The notes under the pieces: model-generated
Told to the model about the DNA's origin: nothing
Seen by the model: only the letters and a program-made list of their open reading frames with translations
Database searches by the model: none
Shown: positions 42,220 through 51,465 of the stretch, piece after piece
Position numbering within the stretch: the first letter of the stretch is position 1
Layout: the number at the start of each line of letters is the position of its first letter
Origin: Roseovarius sp.
GTDB lineage: Bacteria; Pseudomonadota; Alphaproteobacteria; Rhodobacterales; Rhodobacteraceae
Length of the DNA: 64,000 bases
Reading direction: 5' to 3'
Assembly: GCA_027493545.1 (NCBI GenBank)
Contig: JAOSKR010000002.1
Coordinates: forward strand, 310,001-374,000
Made by a program: the position numbers and the translations under genes

Positions 42220-42950
42220 GCGTCCATTCCTTGCCGTGTCGCGCGGCCATCCGCGAAGTGGATGCCGCATTCGGTCTTGGCGCGCCCGCGCCAGCGGCCG
42301 GCGCGGATGTCTTCGCCCGCGTCCACCTTCGAGGTGCAGGGCATGCAGCCGATCGACGGGTAACCGCGCGCGACCAGCGGATGCCGGGGCAGGCGGTTTT
42401 CCTCGATATAGGCCTGCACGTCCTGGCGGCGCCAATGCGCCAGCGGGTTGACCTTGACCCGGCCGGTTCCGGGCTCGGCCTCGAAGAATTCGAGCTCCTG
42501 CCGGGTTGCGCCGTGAAACCGCTTGCGCCCGGTGATCCAGCCGCCGAACTCCGCCAGTGCGGCCTTGAGCGGCGCGGTCTTGCGCAGCGCGCAGCAGGCA
42601 TCCGGATCGCGCCGGTGCAGGCCACCATCGGGGTCGCGGTGCGCAAGCTCCGCCTCGGCGGCGCGAACGATGCGCATGTCCCGCAGCCCCAGCCGCTCGG
42701 CCAGTTCCTGCTGATAGACCAGCGTCTCGGCAAAGAGCAGCTGCGTGTCGACAAGGATCACCGCCGTCTCGCGGCGGATGAGCGAGAGCATGTGCAGCAG
42801 CACCGCCGATTCGGCGCCGAAACTCGAAACCAGCGCGATGCGGCCCAATACCGGATCGCCGAGCGCATGCGCCAGAACCGCGGTTGCGGAATGATGGCGC
42901 AAGCGCGCGTTGAGCGCCGCGACGTGCGCGGCAGGATCACTCGGCGGCAT
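42216..42950 (-). CDS. cysH: Adenylyl-sulfate (APS) reductase, cluster-containing type
   Basis: A 244-residue enzyme reducing activated sulfate to sulfite with thioredoxin. SSFGAESAVLLHML is the PP-loop-like nucleotide site. The Cys-Cys pair in DACCALRKTAPL and the CxxC in IGCMPCTSKV ligate a 4Fe-4S cluster, indicating APS rather than PAPS as substrate. The C-terminal ECGIHF carries the catalytic Cys. It overlaps cysI upstream by 14 bases and DUF934 downstream by four. The frame is intact. Confidence 0.93.
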   Translation of the reverse strand: MPPSDPAAHVAALNARLRHHSATAVLAHALGDPVLGRIALVSSFGAESAVLLHMLSLIRRETAVILVDTQLLFAETLVYQQELAERLGLRDMRIVRAAEAELAHRDPDGGLHRRDPDACCALRKTAPLKAALAEFGGWITGRKRFHGATRQELEFFEAEPGTGRVKVNPLAHWRRQDVQAYIEENRLPRHPLVARGYPSIGCMPCTSKVDAGEDIRAGRWRGRAKTECGIHFADGRATRQGMDA

Positions 42951-44604
42951 AGGCTGGAACCTCGTCGTAAAGCGCCGACTTGAACGGGGCGAGGCCGACC
43001 CGGCGATACGTCCCGAGAAAGGTCTCCGCGGGCCCGTCGCGCAGATCGAGATAGGCGAAGATCAGCCGTTCGACCGCCGCCACGATCTCGTCATAGCCGA
43101 AACCGGGGCCGGTGCGGGTGCCGATCCCGGTGGTCTCGGACGCGTCGCCGCCAAGGGTGATCTGGTAGGTCTCGACCCCGCCCCGGTCGAGCCCGAGAAT
43201 GCCGATATGGCCGACATGATGGTGCCCGCAGGCGTTGATGCAGCCCGAAATCTTGATCTGCAGGTGGCCCACGTCGTGCTCGATCCCGAGCTCGTCGAGC
43301 CGTTTCGCGATGCCGGTCGCCACCGGGATCGACCGCGCGGTGGCCAGCGCGCAGTAGTCCATCCCCGGGCAGGCGATGATGTCCGACGCCAGCCCGATAT
43401 TGCCGGTCGCCAGCCCCGCCGGTTTCAGCGCCGCGTGCAGCGCCGGGATGTCGGCGAGCGCCACATGCGGCAGCACCAGGTTCTGGGCGTGGCTGACGCG
43501 GATGTCGCCGTGGCCCGGGCGTTCGGCCAGATCGGCCACCAGCCGCATCTGTTCGGCCGACATGTCGCCGGGCGTGGCCCCATGCGCCTTGAGGCTGATG
43601 GTGACGATGCCGTGATCCGCGCGGCGATGGGGCGCGACATTGGTGTCGGTGAAGGCTCGAAAGACCGGGTCCGATGCACGCGCGGCGTGGTAGGGCGCGG
43701 GATCGCGGTCGCGCAGCACCGGCGTGACGAAGGCGGCCTTGATGCGCGCGAGCCAGTCCTGATCGACCCCCGAGAACGCCGCGCGCCGGCGGGGAAACTC
43801 GGCCTCGACCTGGCGGCGAATCTCGTCGAGCCCGACCTCGTGGACGGTGATCTTGACCCGCGCCTTGAACTTGTTGTCGCGCCGCCCCAGCCGGTTGTAG
43901 GTGGCCAGCACCGCCTCGAGATAGGGCAGCAGGTCGGTGCACGGCAGGAAGTCGCGCAAGAGCCGCGCCACCATCGGCGTGCGCCCCATGCCGCCGCCGA
44001 TCCAGACCTGAAACCCGCGCGCGCCGTCGCGATCGACGATGCGCAGGCCGATGTCGTGGCTCTTCATCACCGCGCGGTCGGTCTCGCTGGCGATCACCGC
44101 GATCTTGAACTTGCGGGGCAGGAACTGGAATTCGGGATGGTCGGTCGACCATTGCCGGATCAGCTCGGCCACCGGGCGGGGGTCCTCGATCTCGCCCAGG
44201 GCGGCGCCGGCGAAATGGTCGGAGGTGACGTTACGCACGGTGTTGCCCGAGGTCTGGATCGCGTGCATGCCGACCTCGGCGAGCGCGTCGAGCATGTCCG
44301 GCACGTCGGCGAGGCGCGGCCAGTGGAACTGGATGTTGGTGCGGGTGGTGAAATGGCCGTACCCCTTGTCCCAGCGCTCGGAGATATCGGCCAGTTGCCG
44401 CAGCTTGGCAGGGTCGAGCGAGCCGTAGGGGATCGCCACCCGCAGCATGTAGGCGTGAAGCTGCAGGTAGAGCCCGTTCATGGTGCGCAGGGGGCGGAAT
44501 TCGTCCTCGGTGAGCTGCCCCGCGATGCGGCGTTCGACCTGGGCGCGGAACTGGGCGACGCGGTTTTTCACGAAGGCTGTGTCGAAGTCGTTGTAGCGGT
44601 ACAT
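42937..44604 (-). CDS. cysI: Ferredoxin-type sulfite (nitrite/sulfite) reductase
   Basis: A 555-residue siroheme enzyme. The two half-domains start with LRTMNGLYLQLHAYMLRVAIPYG and with the sirohaem-binding HFTTRTNIQFHW. The 4Fe-4S cluster ligands are CPGMDYC (C-x5-C) and CINACGHHHVGH (C-x3-C) near residues 420-460. The operon with cysH and DUF934 points to sulfite rather than nitrite as substrate. ATG at 44604. The frame is intact. Confidence 0.93.
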   Translation of the reverse strand: MYRYNDFDTAFVKNRVAQFRAQVERRIAGQLTEDEFRPLRTMNGLYLQLHAYMLRVAIPYGSLDPAKLRQLADISERWDKGYGHFTTRTNIQFHWPRLADVPDMLDALAEVGMHAIQTSGNTVRNVTSDHFAGAALGEIEDPRPVAELIRQWSTDHPEFQFLPRKFKIAVIASETDRAVMKSHDIGLRIVDRDGARGFQVWIGGGMGRTPMVARLLRDFLPCTDLLPYLEAVLATYNRLGRRDNKFKARVKITVHEVGLDEIRRQVEAEFPRRRAAFSGVDQDWLARIKAAFVTPVLRDRDPAPYHAARASDPVFRAFTDTNVAPHRRADHGIVTISLKAHGATPGDMSAEQMRLVADLAERPGHGDIRVSHAQNLVLPHVALADIPALHAALKPAGLATGNIGLASDIIACPGMDYCALATARSIPVATGIAKRLDELGIEHDVGHLQIKISGCINACGHHHVGHIGILGLDRGGVETYQITLGGDASETTGIGTRTGPGFGYDEIVAAVERLIFAYLDLRDGPAETFLGTYRRVGLAPFKSALYDEVPAYAAE

Positions 44605-44626
44605 GGGGCGCGGGCCTCCTGTGGGG

Positions 44627-44940
44627 TCAGCGATGCGGGCTTGCCGGCTCGGCCTGCTTGCCGTGAAAGCGGTTCGAGGGGCCCTTGCGGCGGAAATCCT
44701 CGCGGAAATGGGTGGGTTCGGGTCCATCGGGGCCGGCCACGGCATCGGCCGGTAGGGGCCGACGACGACGCCCGGCTGGCCTTGCGCGACGGCCAGCCGC
44801 ATCCCGGCGCGGGCGGCGTCGGCGATCATCTCTGCCCGATGCAGGTGACGCACCCAGGCGCCGCTGCGGGCGAGATAGACCACCTCGCCGGAAATCAGCG
44901 CGTTGGCGGTGACGACCTTGGGGGTGAAGGGGCGCGACAT
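44627..44940 (-). CDS. DUF2849 protein, first gene of the sulfite-reduction operon (one frameshift)
   Basis: About 104 residues. FTPKVVTANALISGEVVYLARSGAWVRHL, then AQGQPGVVVGPYLADA, is the DUF2849 signature. A missing base near 44752 breaks the frame after VVVGPY; the corrected tail is HFREDFRRKGPSNRFHGKQ. DUF2849 genes regularly precede this type of sulfite reductase; their role is unknown. It is divergent from the Lrp-type regulator, with a nested palindrome between. Confidence 0.85.
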
Positions 44941-44974
44941 GCTGGGATGCTCCTTTGCGTCCGGTTCGGCGACA

Positions 44975-45019
44975 CGGTTTGACTCTTCGGGCAATATAGA
45001 AAATATTCCCATCAAACCG
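44975..45019. promoter_or_regulatory. Nested palindrome between the sulfur operon and its Lrp-type regulator
   Basis: Outer arms CGGTTTGA (44975-44982) and TCAAACCG (45012-45019) are perfect inverted repeats. Inside, AATAT-AGAAA-ATATT (44993-45007) is a second perfect dyad with an AT-rich centre, of the size and composition bound by Lrp/AsnC proteins. The spot is the divergent promoter region of DUF2849-cysIH and the regulator, so it probably serves both. Confidence 0.7.
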
Positions 45020-45102
45020 CCATATCCCGGCGGAAATAAGAACGAATGTTCCGCAATCGCCCCCGGGCGTTCGGGGCGTTCCAGTTGAAGGAAGAAATCC
45101 GA

Positions 45103-45564
45103 ATGGCTGTTCGCCTTGATGCGCTCGACCGGAAAATCCTCATGGAACTGCAACGCGACGGGGGCCAGTCGCTCGACGAGATCGCCCGCGAGGTGGGCAG
45201 TTCCAAGACGCCGGTCTGGAACCGCATCCGCAAGCTGCGCGAGGCCGGCGCGATCCGCGCTCAGACCTATCTGCTCGATGCCGGTGCGCTGGGGTTCGAG
45301 GCATGCTTTTTCGTGCTGATCCGCACCTCGGAGCATGACGCCGGCTGGCAGGCGCGGTTTCTCGCCGCGCTCCGGGGCCGCGACGAGGTACTCGAGGCGC
45401 ACCGCCTCGCCGGCGACATCGACTATATCCTCAAGGTGGTGGTCCCCAATGCCCGCGCCTATGACGACTTCTATCAGGCGCTGATCAAGGAGGTGAAGGT
45501 GCACACGGTGACGGCGCTCCTGTCGATGGAGGAGCTGAAGGCGACGACGGTGCTGCCGCTCTGA
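45103..45564 (+). CDS. Lrp/AsnC family transcriptional regulator
   Basis: A 153-residue regulator. The HTH domain is LDALDRKILMELQRDGGQSLDEIAREVGSS, then the recognition segment KTPVWNRIRKLREAGAI. The C-terminal ligand-binding RAM domain shows FFVLIRTSEHDAGW, HRLAGDIDYILKVVVPNARAYDDFYQALI. The ATG at 45103 has GAAGGAAG upstream. Its divergent placement beside the sulfite-reduction operon implies control of that operon, perhaps sensing a sulfur amino acid. The frame is intact. Confidence 0.92.
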   Translation: MAVRLDALDRKILMELQRDGGQSLDEIAREVGSSKTPVWNRIRKLREAGAIRAQTYLLDAGALGFEACFFVLIRTSEHDAGWQARFLAALRGRDEVLEAHRLAGDIDYILKVVVPNARAYDDFYQALIKEVKVHTVTALLSMEELKATTVLPL

Positions 45565-45570
45565 GGCCCG

Positions 45571-45640
45571 GGGGGCGCTGCCCCCGTCCCGGACCTTGTC
45601 CGGGACTCCCCCGGAGTACTTGCGGCAAGATGAAAGCGCG
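45571..45640 (+). terminator. Double hairpin after the Lrp-type gene, plus short intergenic motif
   Basis: GGGGGC-GCT-GCCCCC (45571-45585) and GTCCCGGAC-CTT-GTCCGGGAC (45586-45606) are two adjacent perfect stems. They are followed by the CCGGAGTACTTG...AAGATGAA motif also seen at 30931. They separate the convergent Lrp-type and tpiA genes. Confidence 0.55.
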
Positions 45641-45652
45641 GGGGCGGGCGCG

Positions 45653-46405
45653 TCAGCCGGTGGCGGCGAGGGCCTCGATGATGGGGGCGAAATCCGCCGC
45701 TTTGAGCGAGGCGCCGCCCACCAGCGCGCCGTCGACGTCGGGGGTGGCAAAGATCGCGGCGGCGTTGTCGGGCTTGACCGAGCCGCCGTAGAGGATGCGG
45801 ATGCCGGCGGCGATGCCGGCGCCCGGCCGGTCGGCCAGGCGGGCGCGCAGATGGCCGTGCATTTCGGCGATCTGGGCGGTCGAGGGCAGCCGGCCGGTGC
45901 CGATGGCCCAGACCGGCTCGTAGGCGATGACGGTGTTGAGCGCATCCACGCTGTCGGGCAGCGACCGGGCGAGTTGGTCCGCGGCCACGTCGAGCGCGCG
46001 GCCCTGGTCGCGCTCGGTCTCGGTCTCGCCCAGGCAGATGATGGCGACGAGCCCCGCCGCGTGAGCGGCCGCGGCCTTGCGGCGCACGGTCTCGCTGGTC
46101 TCGCCGTGATCGGCGCGGCGCTCGGAGTGGCCGAGGATGACGGCGCGCGCGCCGGCGTCCGCGAGCATCGGCGCCGAGATGTCGCCGGTGTGGGCACCCG
46201 AGGGCGCGTGATGGCAATCCTGCGCGCCGATCGTCAGCGCGGTGCCGGCGGCGCGTTCGGCGGCCGCGGCCAGAAGCGTGGCCGGCGGGCAGACCAGCAC
46301 ATCCACCGCCGCCGCGGCCGGCAGCGCGGCCAGAAGCCCGATCTCGTCGAGCGCCGCGCGCTCGCCGTTCATCTTCCAGTTGCCGGCGGCCAGCTTGCGT
46401 CTCAT
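45653..46405 (-). CDS. tpiA: Triosephosphate isomerase
   Basis: A 250-residue TIM-barrel enzyme interconverting dihydroxyacetone phosphate and glyceraldehyde 3-phosphate. Catalytic residues are all present: Lys in AAGNWKMNG, His in VILGHSERR, Glu in [12 protein letters not shown]. The phosphate-binding segments are [12 protein letters not shown] and GALVGGASL. The frame is intact and the start is the ATG at 46405. pgk and aldolase are about 18 kb away. Confidence 0.96.
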   Translation of the reverse strand: MRRKLAAGNWKMNGERAALDEIGLLAALPAAAAVDVLVCPPATLLAAAAERAAGTALTIGAQDCHHAPSGAHTGDISAPMLADAGARAVILGHSERRADHGETSETVRRKAAAAHAAGLVAIICLGETETERDQGRALDVAADQLARSLPDSVDALNTVIAYEPVWAIGTGRLPSTAQIAEMHGHLRARLADRPGAGIAAGIRILYGGSVKPDNAAAIFATPDVDGALVGGASLKAADFAPIIEALAATG

Positions 46406-46465
46406 GTCCCCGTGCCCCCCGTTTCGCCTGTCTTTCTTAGGACCCGGGCGGGCGGGGCGCAACGC

Positions 46466-46816
46466 TCACATGCCGTCAAAACGAATCGATTCGCCGCAGC
46501 CGCAGGCTTCGCTCACGTTGGGATTGTTGAACACGAAGCCCGATTCGAGCAGCGATGAGCGATAGTCGATCTCGGTGCCGAAGAGGAACATCTGCGCCAT
46601 CGGCGCGATCATCACCCGGGCGCCGTCCTGTTCGACCACCTCGTCCATCGGGTCGATCTCGTCGACATAGTCCATGGTGTATTCCATGCCCGCGCAGCCG
46701 CCCTTTTTCACGCCGATGCGCAGCCCCTTGGTGGTGCCCTTCTGCATCAGCCGGGCGATCTGGGCGGCGGCGGCGTCGGTCATGGTCAGCGCCTGCTTGC
46801 CGGGAATACCGAACAT
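46466..46816 (-). CDS. A-type iron-sulfur carrier (HesB/IscA/SufA family)
   Basis: A 116-residue protein that carries Fe-S clusters to target enzymes. LTMTDAAAAQIARLM and LRIGVKKGGCAGMEYTMDYVDE are the family opening. The three cluster-binding cysteines are GGC near residue 41 and the C-terminal ACGCGES. The ATG at 46816 is preferred over the GTG one codon upstream. It lies 30 bp downstream of the sufT gene on the same strand, a typical tail of the suf operon in this group. The frame is intact. Confidence 0.92.
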   Translation of the reverse strand: MFGIPGKQALTMTDAAAAQIARLMQKGTTKGLRIGVKKGGCAGMEYTMDYVDEIDPMDEVVEQDGARVMIAPMAQMFLFGTEIDYRSSLLESGFVFNNPNVSEACGCGESIRFDGM

Positions 46817-46846
46817 CACTTCGTGCCTTTCAGCGTTGCGGGGCCC

Positions 46847-47209
46847 TTACATGAAGCCCAGTTCGAGCCGGGCCTCGTCGCTCATCATGTCCATGCCCCA
46901 GGGCGGATCCCAAGTCAGGTCGACATCGACCTGCTGCACCCCTTCCACGGGGGCGATGGCGTCGGCCACCCAGCCCGGCATCTCGCCGGCCACCGGACAG
47001 CCGGGCGCGGTCAGCGTCATGGTGACATGTACCGCGTTGTTGTCACTGATGTCGATGGTGTAGACGAGACCGAGATCGTAGATGTTCACCGGGATTTCGG
47101 GATCGTAGACCGACCGGCACGCCTCGACGATGGTCTCGTAGAGCGGGTGCTCGGTGCTCGACGGGGCGATCAGGGGCGCGCCCTCCAGCGGTTCTGGGAA
47201 TTCAGTCAT
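46847..47209 (-). CDS. sufT: SufT-type DUF59/MIP18 Fe-S maturation protein
   Basis: A 120-residue protein. The DUF59 core [21 protein letters not shown] and the conserved Cys-Pro in [15 protein letters not shown] identify it, as does the ending [27 protein letters not shown]. SufT assists assembly of Fe-S clusters on client enzymes. It is upstream of the A-type carrier and probably cotranscribed. Core sufBCDS genes are not in the window. The frame is intact. Confidence 0.9.
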   Translation of the reverse strand: MTEFPEPLEGAPLIAPSSTEHPLYETIVEACRSVYDPEIPVNIYDLGLVYTIDISDNNAVHVTMTLTAPGCPVAGEMPGWVADAIAPVEGVQQVDVDLTWDPPWGMDMMSDEARLELGFM

Positions 47210-47295
47210 CCGGGTATCCTGCGTTTATTCCGACCAAACATATAAGATTTATGGGCGCCTGCGTCCAGAGGGCGGATGCGCGCAAACTGTCGCGA

Positions 47296-48054
47296 TCAGC
47301 TCTTTCGGGGCGGGTGGGGGGCCGGCGCGCGGGCCGGTTTGCGCCGCCGGATCGGCTCGGGGCGCACCCGCGCCTCGATCTGCTCGTAGAGCTTGGCGGC
47401 GATGTTCTTGCCGGTCGAGGTCTCGATCCCTCGAAGCCGGGGGAGGAGTTGACCTCGATCACCTTGGGCCCCGTCTCGGAGCGCAAGAGGTCGACGCCGG
47501 CGAGATTGAGGTCGAAAGCGCGCGCCGCGCGGATCGCGGTGTCGCGTTCCTCGCGGGTGATGCGCACCGAGCGGGCGGAGCCGCCGCGATGCAGGTTCGA
47601 GCGGAAATCGCCCTCGGCGCCGGTGCGCTTCATCGATGCCACCACCTTGCCGCCGATGACGAGGCAGCGGATGTCCTCGCCCGCGGACTCCTTGACGAAA
47701 TCCTGGACCAGAAAGTTGGCCTTGAGCCCGCGAAAGGCGTCGATCACCGATTCGGCGGCCTTTTTCGTCTCGGCCAGCACCACGCCCTTGCCCTGGGTCG
47801 ATTCCAGCAGCTTGACGATCAGCGGCGCGGTGCCGACGAGCGCGATGATGTTGGCGGTGTCGCGCGGCGAGTTGGCGAATGCGGTGTTGGGCATGCCGAT
47901 GCGCGCCCGCGCCATCAGCTGATGGGCATAGAGCTTGTCGCGGCTGGCGGTGATCCCGGCCGAGCCGTTGACGCACCAGGTCCCGATGGTCTCGAACTGG
48001 CGCAGGATGGCGGCGCCGTAGGCGGTGATCGAGGCACCGATGCGCGGGATGATC
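47296..48054 (-). pseudogene. rimK: RimK-like alpha-L-glutamate ligase, 5' end missing (plus one frameshift)
   Basis: The reading frame begins abruptly at [21 protein letters not shown] and continues through the ATP-grasp domain: [76 protein letters not shown] and [14 protein letters not shown]. About 65 N-terminal residues normal for RimK are absent. At 48054 the sequence switches without transition to AT-rich DNA carrying an unrelated gene. A missing base near 47433 adds a shift after SSPGFEG. The ligase adds glutamate to ribosomal protein S6 or related targets; this copy is unlikely to be functional unless expressed from a new start. Confidence 0.8.
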
Positions 48055-48651
48055 CTACAGAGATTCAGGTGAATCTTGAGGTGCACTATCCTCAATTTCA
48101 TATTCACTTACATGGGATGAATAGGCTTTGACGCATTTCTTATACGTTTTTGTTGTTTTCGCAAACCGTTCAAGGCCTGCCCAGGTAGATGCTCCACCAT
48201 TTTGTTGTCTTCGCGCTTCAATAAAGTGTTGAAATCGAATCACTGATTTCCCAATTATCGAGCCGCGGCTCTTTAGTATCATATCGCAATCATACACTTG
48301 CCTTTCAGCATTCAAGCAAAGTCCGCTATAGTAATTTAGATAGCGAACTATGCCTACCTCCAACTCAGCATTCCCACTTATTTTCTCTGTAAGTTCGGTG
48401 AGCGGTATAGGCGCATGTCGGTTTTTGAGATCAAATGCTTCATTCATACCACAAAGATCCAATTCATTTCTTCGGTTTAGAGCTTGAACTGTGAGAACTC
48501 TGCGCTCCCACTCTAGAGATTCCCTATGAATCTTACTATTTTGCCTAATTTGAAAAATTGTAAAAATAAAGCCACCTAAAATAAGTGCGGAATTGAAGAG
48601 CGAAATCTTTTCAGAAAGTTCAGCCGAGATCACTTGGTCAATCAGATTCAT
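48055..48651 (-). CDS. AT-rich hypothetical membrane protein inserted in rimK
   Basis: A 198-residue protein with one N-terminal transmembrane segment ([18 protein letters not shown]). A charged, probably coiled-coil stretch ([26 protein letters not shown]) follows, then a soluble domain with several Cys ([26 protein letters not shown]) and an acidic tail. Codon use is AT-rich, unlike every neighbour, which points to transfer. The stop codon TAG lies exactly at the junction with rimK. The layout resembles small membrane proteins near defence or mobile genes (DUF4760-like), but I do not recognise a family and claim no function. Confidence 0.7.
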   Translation of the reverse strand: MNLIDQVISAELSEKISLFNSALILGGFIFTIFQIRQNSKIHRESLEWERRVLTVQALNRRNELDLCGMNEAFDLKNRHAPIPLTELTEKISGNAELEVGIVRYLNYYSGLCLNAERQVYDCDMILKSRGSIIGKSVIRFQHFIEARRQQNGGASTWAGLERFAKTTKTYKKCVKAYSSHVSEYEIEDSAPQDSPESL

Positions 48652-48870
48652 GCGTGGACCTAGAATTAATCCTAATTAGTGAAGTTTAGCTGTTGTTTCC
48701 CGGCTGGTGGTTTGGCTGTTATTCGAACAATACCGGCTTGAGTTTGTGCCAGTCTTTCATGCTGTTGCACCTCGTTGGTCGGCGGTGCGCCAGAGGCGCC
48801 CGGACCCCTTGGGTAGCAAATTGCGCGGCTCGCTGGCAAGGGCGGCGGCGTGCGTGCCGCCGCCGAACGG
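48652..48870. other. Gap between the AT-rich insert and nfeD
   Basis: The first about 60 bp remain AT-rich; GC content then returns to normal. The missing start of rimK is not here. A perfect stem GGCGGCGGC/GCCGCCGCC (48841-48849 with 48856-48864) follows the nfeD stop and may end that transcript. A 13-codon minus-strand frame (MKDWHKLKPVLFE, about 48759-48718) is too short to call. Confidence 0.4.
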
Positions 48871-49149
48871 TCACTTGTTGATGTCCTCGCGGATGACCCG
48901 GGTCTGGTCGTCGGGGGTGCGGAAAAGCCGGCGCATCCCCAGCCAGGAGACGAGTGAAAGCACCGCGAAGATCGCCAGCAGCGCCGCGATCCCCGGCTGC
49001 CACGGCAGCATCACCACCAGCGCCGTCAGCGCCGCGCCGGCGGCAAAACCCAGGAAGATGAACCCCGGCACCAGCGTCTCGAGGATCGCCAGCACGAGCG
49101 CGGCCGCCAGCCACACCCACCAGAGCTGCCAGAGCGCGATGCCGCTCAT
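48871..49149 (-). CDS. Short NfeD-like membrane protein
   Basis: A 92-residue protein with two or three hydrophobic segments (LWQLWWVWLAAALVLAILETLVPGFIFLGFAAGAALTALV, interrupted only by short turns). The pattern WLxxALVLAILE...PGFxxLGFAAGA is that of NfeD1b proteins. The family's C-terminal OB domain is missing: it ends DDQTRVIREDINK. NfeD proteins partner with SPFH proteins; this one overlaps the SPFH gene by four bases. The frame is intact. Confidence 0.85.
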   Translation of the reverse strand: MSGIALWQLWWVWLAAALVLAILETLVPGFIFLGFAAGAALTALVVMLPWQPGIAALLAIFAVLSLVSWLGMRRLFRTPDDQTRVIREDINK

Positions 49150-50039
49150 CCGCCGCGTCCCCGCAGCATGCGGAAGGCGTCGCCGAACGCCTCGAGCGCA
49201 TGGGCCGGCACGACGATGGTCTGCGAGCCGCCCCCCGCACCCAGCGCGTTGAGCGCCTCGACCTGCTTGAGCGCCACCTGGTACTGCGCGGCCTCGAGCC
49301 CGTTCTCGGCGATCGCGGTGGCGACCACGCCGGTGGCGTAGGCCTCGGCGTCGGCACTGATGCGGCGCGCCTTGGCGGCCTGCTCGGCGGCGTAGAGCTC
49401 GCCGTCGGCCTGCAGTTCGATGGCGCGCTTGCGGCCCTCGGCCTCGGTCACCTGGGCGCGCCGCGCGCGCTCGGCGTTCAGCTGTTGCAGCATCGCCGCG
49501 CGCGTGGCCTCGTCGAGGTTGACGTCGAGGATCTCGGCGCGGGTCACCTCGATGCCCCAGTCGTCGACCGCGTCCTCGACCGACGCCTTGATGGTGGCGA
49601 TCAGCTCGCTGCGGTTCGACTGCACCTCGTCGAGGTCCATCTTGCCGATCTCGGCGCGCACGATGCCGGCGACGGTGGTGGCGATGGCGCCGTCGACGTC
49701 GCGGATGCGGTAGACCGTGCGCTCGGGCTGCAGGATGCGGTAGAAGACCGAGGTCTCCACCTGCACCAGCACGTTGTCGCGGGTGATCGCGTCCTGGCTG
49801 GCGGTGGGCAGCTGACGCTCGAGGATCGAGATGCGGTGCGCCACCGTGTCGAGAAACGGCACGATGAGGTTGATGCCGGGGCCGAGCACCTTGTGCAGCC
49901 GGCCGAAGCGTTCGACCACGTACTGGTCAGACTGCGGCACGATCTTGATGCCGCGGAAGATGACCAGGATCACCAGGACCGCGATCAGGATCAGCACGAT
50001 GTTGGAGGAAATCAGGTCAAGGATCATGTCTTCGGTCAT
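49146..50039 (-). CDS. SPFH/band-7 membrane protein (QmcA/stomatin-like)
   Basis: A 297-residue protein. An N-terminal membrane anchor ([18 protein letters not shown]) is followed by the SPFH domain [31 protein letters not shown] and an alternating Ala/Glu helical region ([37 protein letters not shown]). The C-terminal end includes [15 protein letters not shown]. These proteins form large membrane cages that associate with proteases. It is translationally coupled to the NfeD-like gene. The frame is intact. Confidence 0.93.
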   Translation of the reverse strand: MTEDMILDLISSNIVLILIAVLVILVIFRGIKIVPQSDQYVVERFGRLHKVLGPGINLIVPFLDTVAHRISILERQLPTASQDAITRDNVLVQVETSVFYRILQPERTVYRIRDVDGAIATTVAGIVRAEIGKMDLDEVQSNRSELIATIKASVEDAVDDWGIEVTRAEILDVNLDEATRAAMLQQLNAERARRAQVTEAEGRKRAIELQADGELYAAEQAAKARRISADAEAYATGVVATAIAENGLEAAQYQVALKQVEALNALGAGGGSQTIVVPAHALEAFGDAFRMLRGRGG

Positions 50040-50143
50040 GCGGGGTCCCCGGAAAGCTCTCAGGCGCGAGCGCGTGCTTGGCACTGCCCGTCCGCAGGCA
50101 TTAAAGAGGGCGGAACGGGGAAAAGCAACGACGAGGCGCGGGC

Positions 50144-51267
50144 ATGCGGTTCAGTTTTCAGGTGACGACGCAGGACGGCCACGCCCGCGCGGGCGTGGCC
50201 CATACGCCCCGTGGCGAGGTGCGCACGCCCGCCTTCATGCCGGTGGGCACCGCCGGAACCGTCAAGGCAATGCTGCCCGAGAGCGTGGCGGCGACCGGCG
50301 CCGACATCGTGCTCGGCAACACCTATCATTTGATGCTGCGCCCGGGGCCCGAGCGGGTGGCGCGGCTGGGCGGCCTGCACCGGTTCATGAACTGGGACCG
50401 CCCGATCCTGACCGACTCGGGCGGCTTTCAGGTGATGAGCCTCGCCGGGCTGCGCAAGCTGACCGAGGAGGGGGTGGCGTTCAAGTCCCATGTCGACGGC
50501 GCGCGGCACATGCTGACGCCCGAGCGCTCGATGGAAATCCAGCGGCTGCTGGGCTCGGACATCGTGATGTGTTTCGACGAGTGCCCCGCGCTGCCTGCCT
50601 CCGAAGCCGAAGTCGCGCGCGCCATGCGGCTCAGCATGCGCTGGGCGGAACGCTCGAAGGCGGCGTTCGGCGAGCGGCCGGGGCACGCACTCTTCGGCAT
50701 CCAGCAGGGCGGGGTCAGCCACGATCTGCGCGAAGAGAGCGCCGAGGCGCTGCGCGCGATTGGTTTCGACGGCTACGCCATCGGCGGGCTTGCGGTGGGC
50801 GAGGGCAGGGGGCGATGTTTTCGGTGCTCGACCATGCGCCGGGGATGCTGCCGGCGGACAAGCCGCGCTATCTGATGGGGGTGGGCAAGCCCGACGACAT
50901 CGTCGGCGCGGTCAGGCGGGGCGTGGACATGATGGATTGCGTGTTGCCCTCGCGCTCGGGGCGCACCGGGCAGGTCTTTACCCGCCACGGGGTCTTGAAC
51001 ATCAAGAACGCGCGCCACGCCGACGATCCGCGCCCGCTTGACGAGGCCTGCGCCTGCCCGGCCTGTCGCGGTTACAGCCGGGCCTATCTGCACCATGTCT
51101 TTCGCGCCCGCGAGATCGTCAGCTCGATGCTGCTGACCTGGCACAACCTGCACTATTATCAGGAACTGATGGCGGGCATGCGCACGGCCATCGCCGAGGG
51201 GCGTTTCGCCGCCTGGGAAGCGGATTTTCACGCCGCCCGCGCCGAGGGCGACATCGCGCCGCTCTGA
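50144..51267 (+). CDS. tgt: tRNA-guanine transglycosylase (one frameshift)
   Basis: Exchanges guanine-34 for preQ1 in GUN-anticodon tRNAs, the entry step of queuosine formation on tRNA. About 374 residues. [17 protein letters not shown], then [13 protein letters not shown] with the catalytic Asp region, [12 protein letters not shown] and FGIQQGGVS. After a missing base near 50805, [29 protein letters not shown] with the nucleophile region, and the zinc site [18 protein letters not shown]. The start MRFSFQV at 50144 is the only good one. queA is at 5.2 kb. Confidence 0.94.
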
Positions 51268-51465
51268 GTGCGGGTGAAGAAAGGCGGGCGGGGCGGGGCA
51301 TCCGGAATTGCCGCTTGCCCCTCTGTCCCGGCAAGGCATTCTCGGTCCAGCCGTGGTTGAAAGGGGCGTGCGCGGGCCCCACATCAGCCCAAAGGAAACG
51401 GAGACGGACGGGGCTGCCGCATGATCGGGGCCGGGGCCGTCTTGCCAAGAACACAGGATACGAGC

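Noticed and set aside
30995..48054. Genes with single frameshifts as true pseudogenes
   Set aside because: The shifts are single bases, often in homopolymers, in conserved genes with no other decay. Only rimK, the CueR fragment and the small remnant at 12125 have independent evidence of loss.
48055..48720. Insertion sequence or transposase
   Set aside because: The AT-rich protein has a membrane segment and no DDE or tyrosine-recombinase motifs, and I see no terminal inverted repeats at the island edges.
51314..51345. Heat-shock sigma-32 promoter of lon
   Set aside because: CTTGCC and GCATTCT are about sixteen bases apart but only a partial match, so I mention it under lon and do not list it as a site.
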